A stretch of DNA of 64,000 nt from positions 62,001-126,000 of the forward strand of contig JADHYV010000016.1 of assembly GCA_027604705.1 (NCBI GenBank), read 5' to 3'. The DNA comes from Allomyces arbusculus (Eukaryota; Blastocladiomycota; Blastocladiomycetes; Blastocladiales; Blastocladiaceae). Below, in pieces: positions 1 through 11,461 of this stretch (its first letter is position 1; the number at the start of each line of letters is the position of its first letter). The notes under the pieces were generated by a model. It was not told the DNA's origin, did no database searches, and saw only the letters and a list, made by a program, of their open reading frames with translations. A program made the translations under genes and the position numbers.

Positions 1-7
1 GCGACCC

Positions 8-54
8 AGACCTGACCCAGGCGAACCCCGAACGGGCGGAGACCTGACCCAGGC
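8..54. repeat. 15-bp direct repeat at window edge
   Basis: The 15-mer AGACCTGACCCAGGC occurs at 8-22 and again at 40-54, a 32-bp step. Only two copies are inside the window, so this may be the end of a longer minisatellite lying to the left. Function is unknown. Confidence 0.6.
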
Positions 55-1117
55 TTGTCTAGCCCCACATCGCGATGTCGACTCGTTGTGGATTGTTGGC
101 GAACTCGACTTGTCGAGCGTCGCGCGAACAACACACCACTTCTGCAGCCTGCACCGACTGCCCCTGCGACTGCCCAACCGCTGCGCAAGACTTGCTGCAA
201 AATATTGTCTCATGCCGCTGCACCAATCTGGCGGCCGGAACTTGCACCATTATTGAACCCATCCACTTCGCCCGACTGGTACTGCTCGAGGGACTGGCCT
301 TCACGAGCGCCAGCACCCTCCAGGCAAAACGGCCTCCTTTCTTCACCCGCTTTTGACCAGGAACACGATTCATTAGCCTGTTCCTCGAGCATCCAGCAGC
401 CTAATTAACGACTTAACCTGCAACGACCTGTTCTTCCATTTTATCTCTCGGTCGACTCGGAGCGTGGCGCTCGGGCACGATCAGGTCGATAACTCCTTCG
501 AGAGCATTTGACACTAAGCGCACGCTGCAGTGTTGTTCTGACTATTCGCGTCGTCGAAGCGAAGTGGGTCAGGATGCCATGGAGAATACAGCCCATTGCT
601 CCATACCCACTCTTTTTCGCTCGTGCACGGCCGTCTTCCTCGCAGCGACCCGACGTAACCCGGTCTCTCGACGATTCCAATCACTTCGACCAAGGACAGC
701 TCAGAAAAGGGCATAAGCAAGGAGCAACCGCGGCGATGTCGCCTTGCTGTGGCATCTCATGCCAAGTCAAATCAAATTGCAGCGTCTGGGATTGCGGTCG
801 TGCGTTGTCCAGGTTCATGGTTGTAAGTCTTGAGGAAATGTGCATGCATAAGCTGGCTGGCATTTTGCAGGAATGAGATTGATATTACATTCGTCGGTGA
901 GTCAGAGGCCGCGGCTTTTCCATTAATGTGACCCGGCCGGAACATTCTGCCTTGGCATGAGCCATACTTTTCTGTCAATGTCCACCACATCAACCTGCTC
1001 TCCATTCACGCATTCTCCACCCACGCCCGCATTAAAGCAAATATTCACAACCGCGCTGTCATGTCATCAGAGCGTCTTGCAATTCCCCAGGAATCCGGTT
1101 CCCACGCGCAAAGACCA
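55..1117. other. Unassigned region, no gene recognised
   Basis: Short open frames occur on both strands, but none has a recognisable domain or convincing splice structure. Base composition is mixed. It may be the downstream flank of the LRR pseudogene at 1118-1616. Confidence 0.4.
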
Positions 1118-1616
1118 TCATTTTCGCAAACCCGCCACGGTTCGCGCGCCCACGCGCCGCCGCATTTCCAACAGGCGCAAGCCCGCGTCCTCGTCATGGT
1201 CACAGCCATCGACACAAATCCGACGCAATGTTGATGGCAGCGCATCGATTCAGCGCGTCGCATCACTGAGCTGATTGTTGTACGAGAGTGAGAGCACGCG
1301 CAGTTCCATGGGGAACGACGGCGGGAGCGCCTCGATCTGGCTGAAGTCGAGTCCCAACGTATGCAAACACTCGGGCAGCAACCGCCAAATGGCCGCCAAG
1401 TCACTCGACTCGCGTGAGGTCAAGCGTGCGGAGTGAAGGAAGGAGCGCCCATGTGGGTTTGACCGTGGCGAACGGCAGACTTAGAGTTGCAGCAAGCAAC
1501 GTGAGGGCCGAAAATAGCACGTTCAAGCAGCCAAGTGACGAGAGGCGGAACAGCCACTCGAGAGGCCAGTCTTCAAACTCGGTGCCATCAAAAAAGTATG
1601 GGTCACGCATGTACAT
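1118..1616 (-). pseudogene. Leucine-rich-repeat protein pseudogene (C-terminal part)
   Basis: Read on the minus strand, the region encodes LRR-like strings such as LPSLRTLDLTRVE, then LHTLGLDFSQIEALPPSF, LRVLSLSYNNQLSDATR and, after a stop, IDALPSTLRRICVDGC, ending at a TGA whose complement is at 1118-1120. The strings lie in more than one frame: the frame shifts just after LDLTRVE. A TGA then sits where CGA (Arg) would restore the reading ...DATR-R-IDALP. No splice pair clearly bridges the shift, so I read this as a decayed LRR gene. The N-terminal limit is not visible. Known: LRR genes of this loose type are common and fast-evolving in microbial eukaryotes. It is not obviously the same subfamily as the F-box/LRR genes elsewhere in the window. 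Confidence 0.5.
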
Positions 1617-2505
1617 GCGTCAGTGGACGGGAAGGTCGTCAGGAGAACAGCGTCATGACATAAGTATGTGTTCTTGAGTTTGTAGTCCTTGCAGCGTTGC
1701 TCTGACAAACAAGAGCGCTCCAAAAGACGGTTTCCTGAGCATTCCCAAGATTGGGCCGGCATGCAATTTTTCTGATCTTCAAACGGTTTTAAAGTCGTGT
1801 CCTTGGCAAGCAGAGACCAGATCAACCTTGCCGCTTCAAGTGGGCCAAGTTTGCCGTGCACTTTGCGGTGCAGTTGAATCTCGCCAGTTCATGAACTGTC
1901 AACTTTCAGCACCCACACAAAAATTAATTGAACGCTGTTGTGGATGGGGCACTTTGGAATGGGCCTCACGATGAGAGGTACCAACGGGTACCAGTCCACA
2001 GGATATGTCAAGTACGATAATATATTTCATCGTGTCAGCGAAGAGAGAATCTGGTCGATGTCGTCACGGCAGATGCGGCCGCCGCGGGCGCAGGCGACGC
2101 CGACGGGTCTTTCTGCTGCAGCATGCTCGACCATGAGCTGTCAGTGGCCCAGAGCTAGCCGTCACCAATCCTCGTTGTCGACATTGCGATGCAATGCGAC
2201 ACAGAGGTCTTGTCGGGCGTGCCAGCGTTACAGCACGATCACGCCAGGACCGAGTGGGGCGTGCGGTGCGTGCGGTGGGCGCGGCCACATGGGCTCCACG
2301 CCACATCCCACCGCACGCCACCGCAGCCCACCAACTCGTTGCGTTGGATCGGTAAGCCGCCCCTGGCCCTTTGCTGGCTCATGCTGGCCCTGAACGTCTG
2401 CAAAGACCCAAACGTACCAATCCTGCCTGCCGCAACTGCATACAACAGCCGAGCAACCGCCGCTCCTGAACGTGGAAAAACTCCGACCCAACGGCGCGCA
2501 CCATC
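1617..2505. other. Intergenic region upstream of the ketoacyl synthase gene
   Basis: No gene is recognised. The right-hand part must hold the promoter and 5' UTR of the gene starting at 2506. The start codon context there is CACCATCATGATCC. The left part could include more of the decayed LRR gene, but no convincing repeat is readable. Confidence 0.4.
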
Positions 2506-4006
2506 ATGATCCCGTCCGCACGCAAAGTCGCTGTGACCGGACTCGGCCTCGTCACGCCGCTCGGCGTCGGCGTGCAGACTGCCTGGAAGGCCCTACTGGC
2601 CGGCCAATCTGGTATTGTCGACCTCAAGACGAACGCGCACACCAAGGATCTGCCGTTCCTCGACCAGGTGCCGTGCACCGTCGCCGGCGTGGTTCCGCGC
2701 GAGCAGCTCGATACCAGCACGTTCATGAAGCCTGGAGTATGATTTTGAGGTTGCTGCCCGGTGGACAAGCGAGCAGCAGCTGACGGGCATGCGATTCGCT
2801 GTGCAGGACGACCGTAAGACGTCGCTCTTCATCCAGTACGCGCTTAAGGCCGCCAAAGAGGCGCTCGACGATGCGCAATGGCACCCGACGTCTGAACGCG
2901 ACAGGCAAGCGACCGTACGATCCGGTCAACTCGCGCTCCACGTTCTTGTTATGCACCGACCCATCGCTGTCCATACGTTGTAGGGCGTCATGATCGGGTC
3001 CGGTATTGGCGGTGTCGACGACTTTTCTGCGACCGCTTTGCACCTCGCCGCCCACCAAGCACGCAAAATCTCGCCATTTGCCGTACCCAAAGCGCTCGTC
3101 AACCTGGCCGCCGGATGGGTCTCGCTCACGCACGGGTTCCACGGCCCAAGTCACTGCGTCGCGACCGCGTGTGCGGCGGGCGCCAACGCCATTGGCGACG
3201 CGGCGCGCATGATCCAGTACGGCGACGCCAACGTCATGGTCGCGGGTGCCGCTGAATCCACGATCAACGCCATTTCGCTCGCCGGATTTGCACGTGCCAA
3301 GGCGCTCTGCACGGCCTTCAACCACGACCCATCTGCCGCGAGCCGCCCGTTTGACCAGAAGCGCGCTGGGTTCGTCATGGGTGATGGCGCTGGTGTCGTA
3401 ATTCTTGAAGATCTCGACCATGCTCGTGCGCGCGGTGCAAAAGTCTATGCGGTGCTCGCCGGGTACGGCACTTCGTGCGACGCGCACCATATCACGGCGC
3501 CACCTGCCGACGGCCGCGGTGCCGCGCGCGCCATGGAGCAGGCGTTGCGTGGGATCGAGGACCGCGGCGTCGTTGCGCACATCAACACACACGCCACGTC
3601 AACCGAGCAGGGCGATGTGGCCGAGTTGAGGGCGATCCGGACTGTGTTTGGCGATGAGCGTGCGAAGAAGATTCAGATCGCCGCAACCAAGTCGGCAACG
3701 GGCCATTTGCTGGGTGCCGCGGGCGCCGTTGAGGCCATTTGGGCGCTCTTGGCGTTGCACCATGTACGTTCTTTGCTCGAATGGGTTCAGAGGTGGACCA
3801 GGGAACTGATATTGGTTTTCGTGCAGGGCATCGTGCCGCCGACGCTCAACCTGCACGACCCGGACCCAGAGGCCGACGGGTTCCAATTGACGCCTCTCGC
3901 TGCCGTCCCGAAACCGGATATGACCGCTGTCATGTCAAACTCGTTTGGGTTTGGCGGAACAAATGCCAGTCTGACTTTTGCGCACCCCGATGCCAATTTG
4001 GTTTGA
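2506..4006 (+). CDS. CEM1: Mitochondrial 3-oxoacyl-[acyl-carrier-protein] synthase (KAS II type)
   Basis: Condensing enzyme of mitochondrial type II fatty-acid synthesis. It extends acyl-ACP with malonyl-ACP and supports octanoate/lipoate supply. Exons I resolve: 2506-2736, 2807-2914, 2984-3763, 3827-4006, all phase 0, giving about 432 aa, normal for the family. The N-terminus reads [16 protein letters not shown], typical of KAS enzymes. The active-site cysteine is in [12 protein letters not shown] (about residue 176). The two catalytic histidines are in [11 protein letters not shown] (about 316) and [15 protein letters not shown] (about 354), so the C-H-H triad is complete. The C-terminus has the glycine-rich [12 protein letters not shown]. 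Introns are 69-70 and 63 nt with GTATGA or GTACG donors and TAG/CAG ends. The mitochondrial presequence is very short (MIPSARK), so targeting is inferred from the family. An upstream start cannot be excluded. Confidence 0.9.
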
Positions 4007-5770
4007 TGTTGCTTTGGGTGGAATACATCGTTTTTCTGTCTTTCTCATTGGAAAAACTAGAGCACCCAAGCCGAGCAGCAAAAGTCGATGCGCTTGAACA
4101 TGCGTTTGCGAGCGAGAAGCCAAAACCGCGCCGTCGTTCCAATCCGCTCGGGACGATGCGCCAGACTAGAGCAAGAGCAGCGCCCACTGGACATCAATCA
4201 TGTTCGACGTTTGATACATCGCTGTGACGTGACGAGCCAAGTTCTTAGTGACCTTTGCATCTTGACGTCGTCCATCAGCGTGTAGTACTGCTCGAGAGGG
4301 CTTTCAACGTGGCCCAGTCCGCGAAATCCCGCCAAGGCGCTCCATTTGAAGCTGTCCACATGCGGAAGAGCTACCGTCATCAACGAGGCCACCTCATTGG
4401 CCAGGGACAGCGACCGTAAGTGACTTGCAAATGAGGCCCGATCACCCTGGGCTCCTTGGGATTGCTTCCCGTTTTCGACGATCATATTGAGGATTGAGGA
4501 ACGCGGAGTCAGTGGTAGTCTTATCATCGCCAAGGCGACCTGGCAGAGCCGAGGTGAACACATCCTGTGTTGTAGTCCCATTCTGGTCTTGCGCTTGCAC
4601 TTGGGCAGTGGAGCCCTTGGCACGCAGAATGGATGGAAGCGGTAAGCAAGTCCAGGAGACACATGGGCGAGGCGCAGGAGCCCGGTGCGCTGCGCCAGGA
4701 TTGAAAACCGGCTCGGGGCTGAAGTTTTGTTGCAACAAGTGTCCTGGTTGAAAAGCGAGGGAAATTATGATTGCAAAAGCGGCTGTCCATCTCCTCTCAC
4801 AGCATCATAACTTCATGAGTTTCTGCACACAATGGCCGCGAGTACTTGAGATCCTCCAGTAACATTCAAATTATCTGTGCATAAAAGGGCAGACGCTCGC
4901 ATTTGATCCATTTTGCTCATCCATTGTACCGGTGACGTGCTGGGCTGGACTCGACACAGCGTCACCAAACTCGTGTTGCAACAGCAAGCGCTACTGCTTT
5001 CTACCCATCTTCGTCTCTGACGCACAACGGTATGTGAGTTCTTGTTGATCAATATTGAGACTCTTTCATGTTACTCAAAATGGCAGTCTAGACACCGACG
5101 TGGTGCAATCGTGCTTGCCCGTGCACAGATTTTTTGACATCTAAATATTGGCGTCATGCAGCGACATAGTGTGCAGGTATCCATCACCGAGTCGGCTTGA
5201 ACAAATCAAGTGAATGGTCGCTCGGTCGCTGGAATTGCGCTGGAGATGATAGTGACGGGAAAGTTCGATGAACGGAAAAGCGCAGACGGAGAGCCTGACA
5301 GCACGGCGGCCCCGCAGGAACAGGAACAGCAAAGGTACAAACGGAAGGCGGCCCCAAGCCTACCTGGAAACGTTCTCTCCATTCTCAAAAATCCACCTGG
5401 AGCGAGAGCCCAGAACTCGTGAATGTCCGTGCCTCGCAACGTGAGCTGATGGAGCTTTGGTCAATTCTTCTTTACGGTCGGTCAGCACAGCTCAAACAGC
5501 ACTCTTCATCGTTCGGCTTGCCTCTATGAGCAGAGACGTGCCACTTTCCCGCTCTTCCCCTCACGAGTCTGGAGAAGAGCCAGCATGTATGTCGGCTGTT
5601 GGGCTATTCGCGGGTGCGATCGAGCAGTTCTGCCGTGATATTTGTGACACTGTCAGGCACTCTCGATGTGACAAGCGGTGCAGGGAGAGGGTTTGAATCA
5701 TGTTTAATCAAAGCATGGACACCAGTTACCAAAGCAAGGAGATTGAAGATCACAACAACGCAACAATCAC
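4007..5770. other. Unassigned region with a weak LRR-like frame
   Basis: The left edge is the 3' UTR of the ketoacyl synthase gene. On the minus strand 4198-4662 is open and includes the string HLRSLSLANEVASLMTVALP, which looks vaguely LRR-like. It has no other support and could be another family relic or chance. From 4700 to 5770 I see no gene; the DNA is less GC-rich than the neighbouring genes. Confidence 0.3.
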
Positions 5771-5808
5771 AAACAACAAACAACAACAAACAACAACAAA
5801 CAACAACA
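5771..5808 (+). repeat. CAACAACAAA decamer microsatellite
   Basis: The decanucleotide CAACAACAAA is repeated in tandem about four times, just 3' of the F-box/LRR gene A stop codon. It probably lies in that gene's 3' UTR or the spacer; on the gene's own strand it reads as GTT/TTG repeats. Confidence 0.8.
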
Positions 5809-5933
5809 TAAGAACAATTGAAGCAACCACGGTTAGGACAAGCCAGATGCTTCCTTGCCACCACGTCAAATACAAACGCCTTGATCGAGGTCTACCATTG
5901 CAACTACTCGTTGCGAGTCGAACGCGGAATGTG

Positions 5934-8100
5934 CTACAGGTCCGCCGTTACGCGCACGCGCCCGACCGCAACGTGCGCTTTGCCCATCTCAGCGAGTTGT
6001 GCGCGAATTCGGTCCGCAACCAAGGCGGCATTGGCCACACTTGCGGCCACCACGTCCACGTCCACGACAAGCGGGCACACCTGTTTCTGGTGGCGACAAG
6101 CGATCTTGCGACGATCCTTCCAGGGGCTATACTCCTCACCTTCACGATCGACGCCGTCACCATACCCACCCTGCTCGTAGCGGAACTGTTTCGCCGCGTC
6201 CGTATCACCCGCCTTGTCGTCATCAATCTCCCGGATCCCTTCCGCGCTCGTATCGAGTCCAGCAAGCCGGAATACCATGCAGCACACATCGCGCGCGGCC
6301 GCGTCGGGCGAGTCGGCACACACAACGTGCACAACAATGTGGTCAGCAACTCGCGGAACAAGCCACGCGCGCGCGAGTGCACGCCAAACGACATTGTCGG
6401 GCGTGTACTCGAGATCAAGCGTCGGCAAATACTCTTCATCCGTATCCAAGAGCAGGGCCCGTACGGTTAGCTCCTTGAGTGCTGGTCGACGCTGGAGATC
6501 GGCAAGCAAAGTCGGGTGGAGGAAGGGCACATTGGCGTGGTGCAGGTGCACAAACGACGCGGGCATGACGCGCAGTGGGGGGTCACTGCGAAAGCAAGGC
6601 TCTATGATAAGGGTCAACGCACGCAGGTTGGGCAGCGCGGCCGGAGAAAATGTGGCAAGGAGGTCGATTGGGACGGTCAGCCGCATGACCTGTTTGAGAA
6701 GTGGAGCCGTGCCACCCATCCATTCAATGTCGTGTGACAGGTGGAGCGTCGTGAGCCGCAGCAACTTGTCAAGAGCAGCACCATAAAGAATGGCGGAATG
6801 ACCGTCGATTCGAACACATGATAACTTTGGCCACACGTCGAGGTCAGGCACACTGATTCCCCACGCCTGGCACAAGAAGGTGAGGCGCGATAGCAGAGGT
6901 GCATTCTTAAACAACATCAAGAGGCCAAGGCCATCGGGGCAATCAATAACCAGGTCCGTGAGTGCAGGGAACGCGAGTTTCGGACCAACTTCAGCATCAC
7001 GAATCGACGAATCACACCGTGGTTGTTCCAGGACGATGCGGGCAAGTTGTGGGGCTGCGGGCGCCAGGTTCTCCAAAAAAGACGCAGTCAAAAAGACGTC
7101 ATTCAGCTCGAGCGACGCAAGTTGTGGCATGGAAGGCAACCATGGCGGCAATATCCCTTCATAACAGTCTTCATCGGCAACGACGTAATTCCGGCGGCGA
7201 TTATAGCCATTGTTATCAAAAACGAGACGGCGGAGAGTGGGCAGCACATGAACTTTGCCCTTAGGACCACATTCTGTGACGAGGTGGAACGCGCGGTTCC
7301 CAGTGACTTGGCGCAGAGCTGGCCACAAAACGTTCAGGGCCAAAGGAATGTCTTGGCCTAATTGGCTGGTGTCGTACACGTAAATGTCTCCTAGGTTAAG
7401 ATCTTGGAGCGTGCCAGCGAGCCGAGCAAGTTGATTGCGGTAAAAATCTGGGGACAAGCGAGCGTCGACACGCAGCCGCTGCAGAAGTGGTGCGTCAAAG
7501 AGCGACTGAAGCATCACAGCCTGAACATTGTAGGGGAAAGGAAGCTCCCGAATCGTCAGGTCCAAACGGCGCAAGCGCGGCAAAACAAGCGATGTGATCA
7601 CAGTCTCCCACCCGTCATCCCACACCGACACCATGAGCTCAGTCAATGTCGATGACAATTGCGAAACAACTGCCGCAATGACAGTGGCCGGAAGCGCAAC
7701 AAGTTCAAGATCAAGGCACATCAAGTGTGGAAATTGGTCTGCAACAGACTCGACGAAGAATCTTGTCGCCATCTGATAGCGCCAGGCATCCGTCTTTGCA
7801 ATGAACATGCTCTCGCACGTGTTAAAAAGGTCGAGGTTTTCGGGGCGACCAGACAAGATTCTGCTTGTCCACAACTTGTATGCGCGAATCCGATCAACTG
7901 GAACCTCAAATCGACAAATCTGGTCGCGCTTGAGCCAAAAGTCAACAAGGAAGGAGGCATTTCCTGATTCCTGGCATCCAGCAGAGTGGACAGCCCCAAC
8001 ACCCGACTTTTTTTGGCAAGACAAGAGCAATTGATTGGTCGTCGTAACAAACGAAAACGTCTTGTTATTGTCGTCATCGTCGTTGTCGTTGTCATCGTCG

Positions 8101-8133
<33 letters not shown>

Positions 8134-8363
8134 TTCATCGCAAAACAGAGCATTTCATCCATATTCCAGGCGACCACGCTGTCAACAGCAGAACACCACA
8201 TCCGGTTGACTCGGCGGAGTGCCAAGAGCGTATGCACAGTCAGTGAGCGTGTAAATTTCGGGCCTGGCAGGCGGAGGCAACCATTGTCGAGAGTGCTGGG
8301 ATCTTGAAGCACAATCAACTTGACAATCAATTGCAGCAGCTCGGTGGGCAAGGATGCGGTCAT
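5934..8363 (-). CDS. F-box/LRR-like protein A
   Basis: Single open frame of 809 aa from the ATG at 8363. An upstream in-frame ATG at 8618 would add 85 low-complexity residues. I prefer 8363 because a decayed copy (42150 onwards) begins at the equivalent MSSLELLQ. Residues 3-60 form an F-box-like helix set (SLPTELLQLIVKLIV ... RRVNRMWCSAVDSVVAWNM). F-boxes typically bind Skp1 in SCF ubiquitin ligases. A pure Asp/Asn run follows at about residues 77-100. The rest is degenerate leucine-rich repeats (e.g. FPHLMCLDLELVALP, LPRLRRLDLTIRELPF, MPQLASLELNDVFLTASF), the expected substrate-recognition part. Substrate is unknown. At least three broken relatives of this gene are in the window. Function is inferred from architecture only. 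Confidence 0.75.
8069..8133 (-). repeat. GAC/GAT trinucleotide repeat coding poly-Asp in gene A
   Basis: On the plus strand a GTC/ATC run; on the coding strand it is GAC/GAT/AAC codons giving an almost unbroken run of Asp with a few Asn, inserted between the F-box and the LRR region. The decayed copy at 42.4 kb has a shorter acidic stretch (QDDDKADKSNDKDK) at the same place, so the tract expanded on an ancestral acidic linker. Confidence 0.85.
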
Positions 8364-9031
8364 GCTGGCTGGTTGATTGTGGGCGCTTGTGCCGCTGGCG
8401 CTGCTCGCGTGACGGTTCGTGGGGTCAGCAAATGGCAAACTTGGTGTCTGGTACGTGTTTACGAGCAGATTGGTTTGCTGCAAGTCGTTGTTGTTGATGT
8501 CCGTGGTGATGGAAGAACCGAAAGGCACGAGGGTGCTCGGCCTCCGGTTGCAGCTTGGGGACCGCTCGCCCCCACGACGCAAACCCGAACTGCGATGCTG
8601 ATTGCACGACAGTGGCATGTGACTTGCATTTCCCGCAACGCCACGTCAACCTGATCAATTGTGCCTTCAACATTGAAGACCGTTCTGCCAAATTTGTGCA
8701 GCACCTTCAAGAAGGAATCTTTGAAGTTGTCCGACGATCCATGATCACCTGCGGCGCGCCAGGCGCAGATGAGTTGTTGTTGCCTCATGGCAAGGCAAAG
8801 ACGTGCTTCTGTGCAACAGCAGTGAAATGGGTTCAAGTGCACGTCATGAACTTTGAACGGTATAAACTTGGATCGAAGCGAAGTTCACGTCAAAGTGTCG
8901 ACTGTCATTGGAGGGTTGCTTCGTGACTGTTGAGATTGCAGAAGCTGGAGGTCACTGGGTTTGCTGCTGCTGCTTGATGTCACAACAGTGTACCAGAGTG
9001 GCCCATGATCTCTTTATTGAGAACTCTTGCT
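8364..9031. other. 5' flank of F-box gene A
   Basis: Promoter/5' UTR side of gene A. The frame stays open upstream of 8363 to 8618, but its residues are low-complexity (Ser/Thr/Asn). No other gene recognised. Confidence 0.35.
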
Positions 9032-9397
9032 TCAAGAACTGTGAGAGGGTTGATTCTTTCTCATCAAATCGCATTGCCGTTTGATCATCATCAGCGCGGA
9101 GATTGCAAACGCGAGGAACAGCAAGGTGACCAACAGGAAGCTGTGTTTTTGGGGTTGAGTATCAGGGGGATCTGGGATTCTGTTGTTGGCAGTTGGACTG
9201 AGCACAAATCGAGTTTCAACCGACTGGTACTGCCACTTGTTATTCTTGAAACTTGGCTGATCAATAGTGTTGAGCACTGTTTGCTGGAGACGCCCGTCTG
9301 TCTCAGGCTGACAAAAAGCAATCCAAGACACTGCGTTTACAGGCTGAAAAACAGCAACAGCTTCAGCGACACAAACAGTTTGGCGAACCGAGCGCAC
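9032..9397 (-). CDS. Possible small single-pass membrane protein
   Basis: A 121-aa open frame with a clear hydrophobic segment near the C-terminus (HSFLLVTLLFLAFAISALMM, about residues 85-104), followed by a basic, polar tail (IKRQCDLMRKNQ). That order suggests a tail-anchored or type-II-like single-pass protein if the frame is real. I do not recognise a family. It could be the last exon of a longer gene, or a chance frame in the debris between gene A and its broken copy. There is no codon-bias or conservation support. Confidence 0.25.
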   Translation of the reverse strand: MRSVRQTVCVAEAVAVFQPVNAVSWIAFCQPETDGRLQQTVLNTIDQPSFKNNKWQYQSVETRFVLSPTANNRIPDPPDTQPQKHSFLLVTLLFLAFAISALMMIKRQCDLMRKNQPSHSS

Positions 9398-9783
9398 GCA
9401 CGGTACAATTTATGCGAGTAAGATGATTGTCAGTTTCAATGTCTCCCTCCATTCGGTTTGGAACTGAAAAGCAGCTCCTTCCGTGCTGACCTCTTTCCAC
9501 TAGCCATGGAACAAAATTGATTTTGCCTTTGCAAGTGATTACAGCAGGTCTGCATTGCGCAAGACAGCATCAATTGACAAAGGTCAATGCAATGCCCAGG
9601 ACACTGCAGCCACGCACACATTCCGTCCAAAAAAAAAAAAGGAATCCCCAGCACGAACCTGGCGCTTGATGTAACAGGCCAAGAGCTCGGCTGAAGGGCT
9701 GGCACCTTGCACGTGGATGCGCCCAACAACGATTAAGACAGCGTCCAAACCGGCGACGAGCGATCATATCAGCTCGGCAGGCT
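9398..9783. other. Spacer with a 12-base A run
   Basis: No gene seen. A run of 12 A lies at 9629-9640. The region is just 3' of the pseudogene at 9784-10989 and may include its untranslated tail. Confidence 0.3.
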
Positions 9784-10989
9784 TCATTTCGCTGCTCCTT
9801 TCACTGTCGCAGACACCAGCACATAGACAACCATCAGTTGCGCTGGCGGGATGGCGGCGAGGGCGGTGCTTGTTGTCACTGTACTCCATCTCCAACGTCG
9901 GCAATTTGCCCTAATTGGTACCCGAGCTGAGCAGGGCCCAGGCCGAGAGCGCCTTGAATGCCGGCCAACGCATGAGATCAGCAAGGACGAGTAAATCGTG
10001 AGCGCCTCCATGGCGACGCAGGTGCACGGCCGACGGGGGCACTGATAGGAATGCCGGCTGAGCAAAGTGCACTCGCACAAAATCAGTGCCATCAGGCGAG
10101 GCAATGCGCTTGCAGAGAAGGTGGCAAGAGTCATGTCTGGTACTGTCATCGTTGTGACATGTGCAAGCAGTGTTGCCGCTCTGGTCCATTGGCAATCGTC
10201 GGGCAAGTATAGGGTGTTGAGCCGTGGCTACTGGTCGAGAGAAGAGCCATTGACGTACATGTCGCCACCGCGAGAGTCGAGCAAGAGAAAAGACAGGGTG
10301 GGTCTCACGTCAAGGTTGGGAATCTGTGGAGAAGATGTTTGGCCTGCAAACGTAAAGTGCATAGGTAAATACGCATGGGCTTCTTCATGAGAATCACCAT
10401 TGCTTTGAGCAGGCCAATGTCATGAATGTCCAAATGCGTGAGCGTGGAAAACATGGAAGCACGGCCAACTTGCGCCAATATGCAGGAGACTCGAATCGTA
10501 CTTTGACTGGGAAAGTGGCCGAATCAACAATTTTAGATAACACAGTGTAGGAAAATGAGCGTCATGGCCACTCTGTCCCACCCATCGTCCCAGACGGTCG
10601 CCATCAGCTTGACGAGAGTTGACTTCAACCGAGAAGCAACTGCAGCTGTGAGAATCGTTGAGATCGCAACAGAGTAGAGCTTGAGGCGTGCCAATCCGGA
10701 AAGCGTGGCCGGAGTCGACTCGACAGGGTGGAGCCGGTCAAAAATGTCCGAAAAACAACTAAACAATGGCTGTTTGGTGTATCGTACGCAGGGACAACAC
10801 TAGAACACTCAACCAAGAATCACACAGCACGTATGCATGGACGCGGGCCAGCTCAAAGATTTGGCTGTCCCAGTCCACAACGTCATCTTGACATTGGTCA
10901 TGGTTTCCCCAGCAATTTGGAGCGGAATGCATCGTGATGAGCAATCGGTGAGCTAAGGGCGTTCTCCACCTCCTCTTGTTGCTCGTCAT
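9784..10989 (-). pseudogene. Broken copy of F-box/LRR gene A (CpG-retaining)
   Basis: Reading down the minus strand, pieces in shifting frames follow gene A in order. ARVHAYVLCDS matches gene A DRIRAYKLWTS. LVKLMATVWDDGWDRVAM matches LTELMVSVWDDGWETVIT. MTLATFSASALPRLMALI matches DLLATFSPAALPNLRALT. LPTLEMEY matches LPTLDLEY. The F-box end is missing and several frame changes and stops interrupt the rest, so it cannot encode an intact protein. Unlike the copies at 40-44 kb it still contains many CpG dinucleotides. It lies in the same orientation as gene A, about 1.4 kb upstream of its start, consistent with an old tandem duplication. Confidence 0.75.
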
Positions 10990-11461
10990 GAACGTCGTTG
11001 CAGTGACGAATGAACAAAAAAATGTCGTCCTTGCTTCAAATCAGCACTTGTCAACAGCATATCGCAGTAACCGAATGGTCTGGCGCAGCTCCAGGGGTGC
11101 CATCATTTCGACGTGTGCCGGTGGGAAACCCTCGGCCCTCCTGTTTCGCGTGACATTCTGCGAGAGGAGAGACCATGACCCGGACCGCGTCGGCAGTGAC
11201 GCTGCGTTCTGTGTTGAGCGTTTGATCGCAACCTCGGCCAGAGCTTAACATTGTGGACACGTGTGTTTAATGTATATCATTGACAAGCGTGAGACCACGG
11301 AGGAAAACGCAAAGCGAGAAGAACATGAGGGAGGTGGGAGAGATGCGGCCGATGACCGCCAGCAAAAAATAGCGGCGAGAAGACGACATGCCTGTACACG
11401 AGGGGGTGGGACGGGTGGCCAGCGAAAACCGAGAACAAAAGGGGCAAACAATTGGCTGCAT
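10990..11461. other. Spacer and 3' flank of the PKA gene
   Basis: No gene recognised. The part next to 11462 is the likely 3' UTR of the PKA gene on the minus strand. The part near 11000 could hold the missing N-terminal debris of the pseudogene but is not readable. Confidence 0.35.

Noticed and set aside
4198-4662. Minus-strand frame with an LRR-like string as a gene
   Set aside because: Only one weak LRR-like segment, no start context, no continuation or splice partner; left as an unassigned region.
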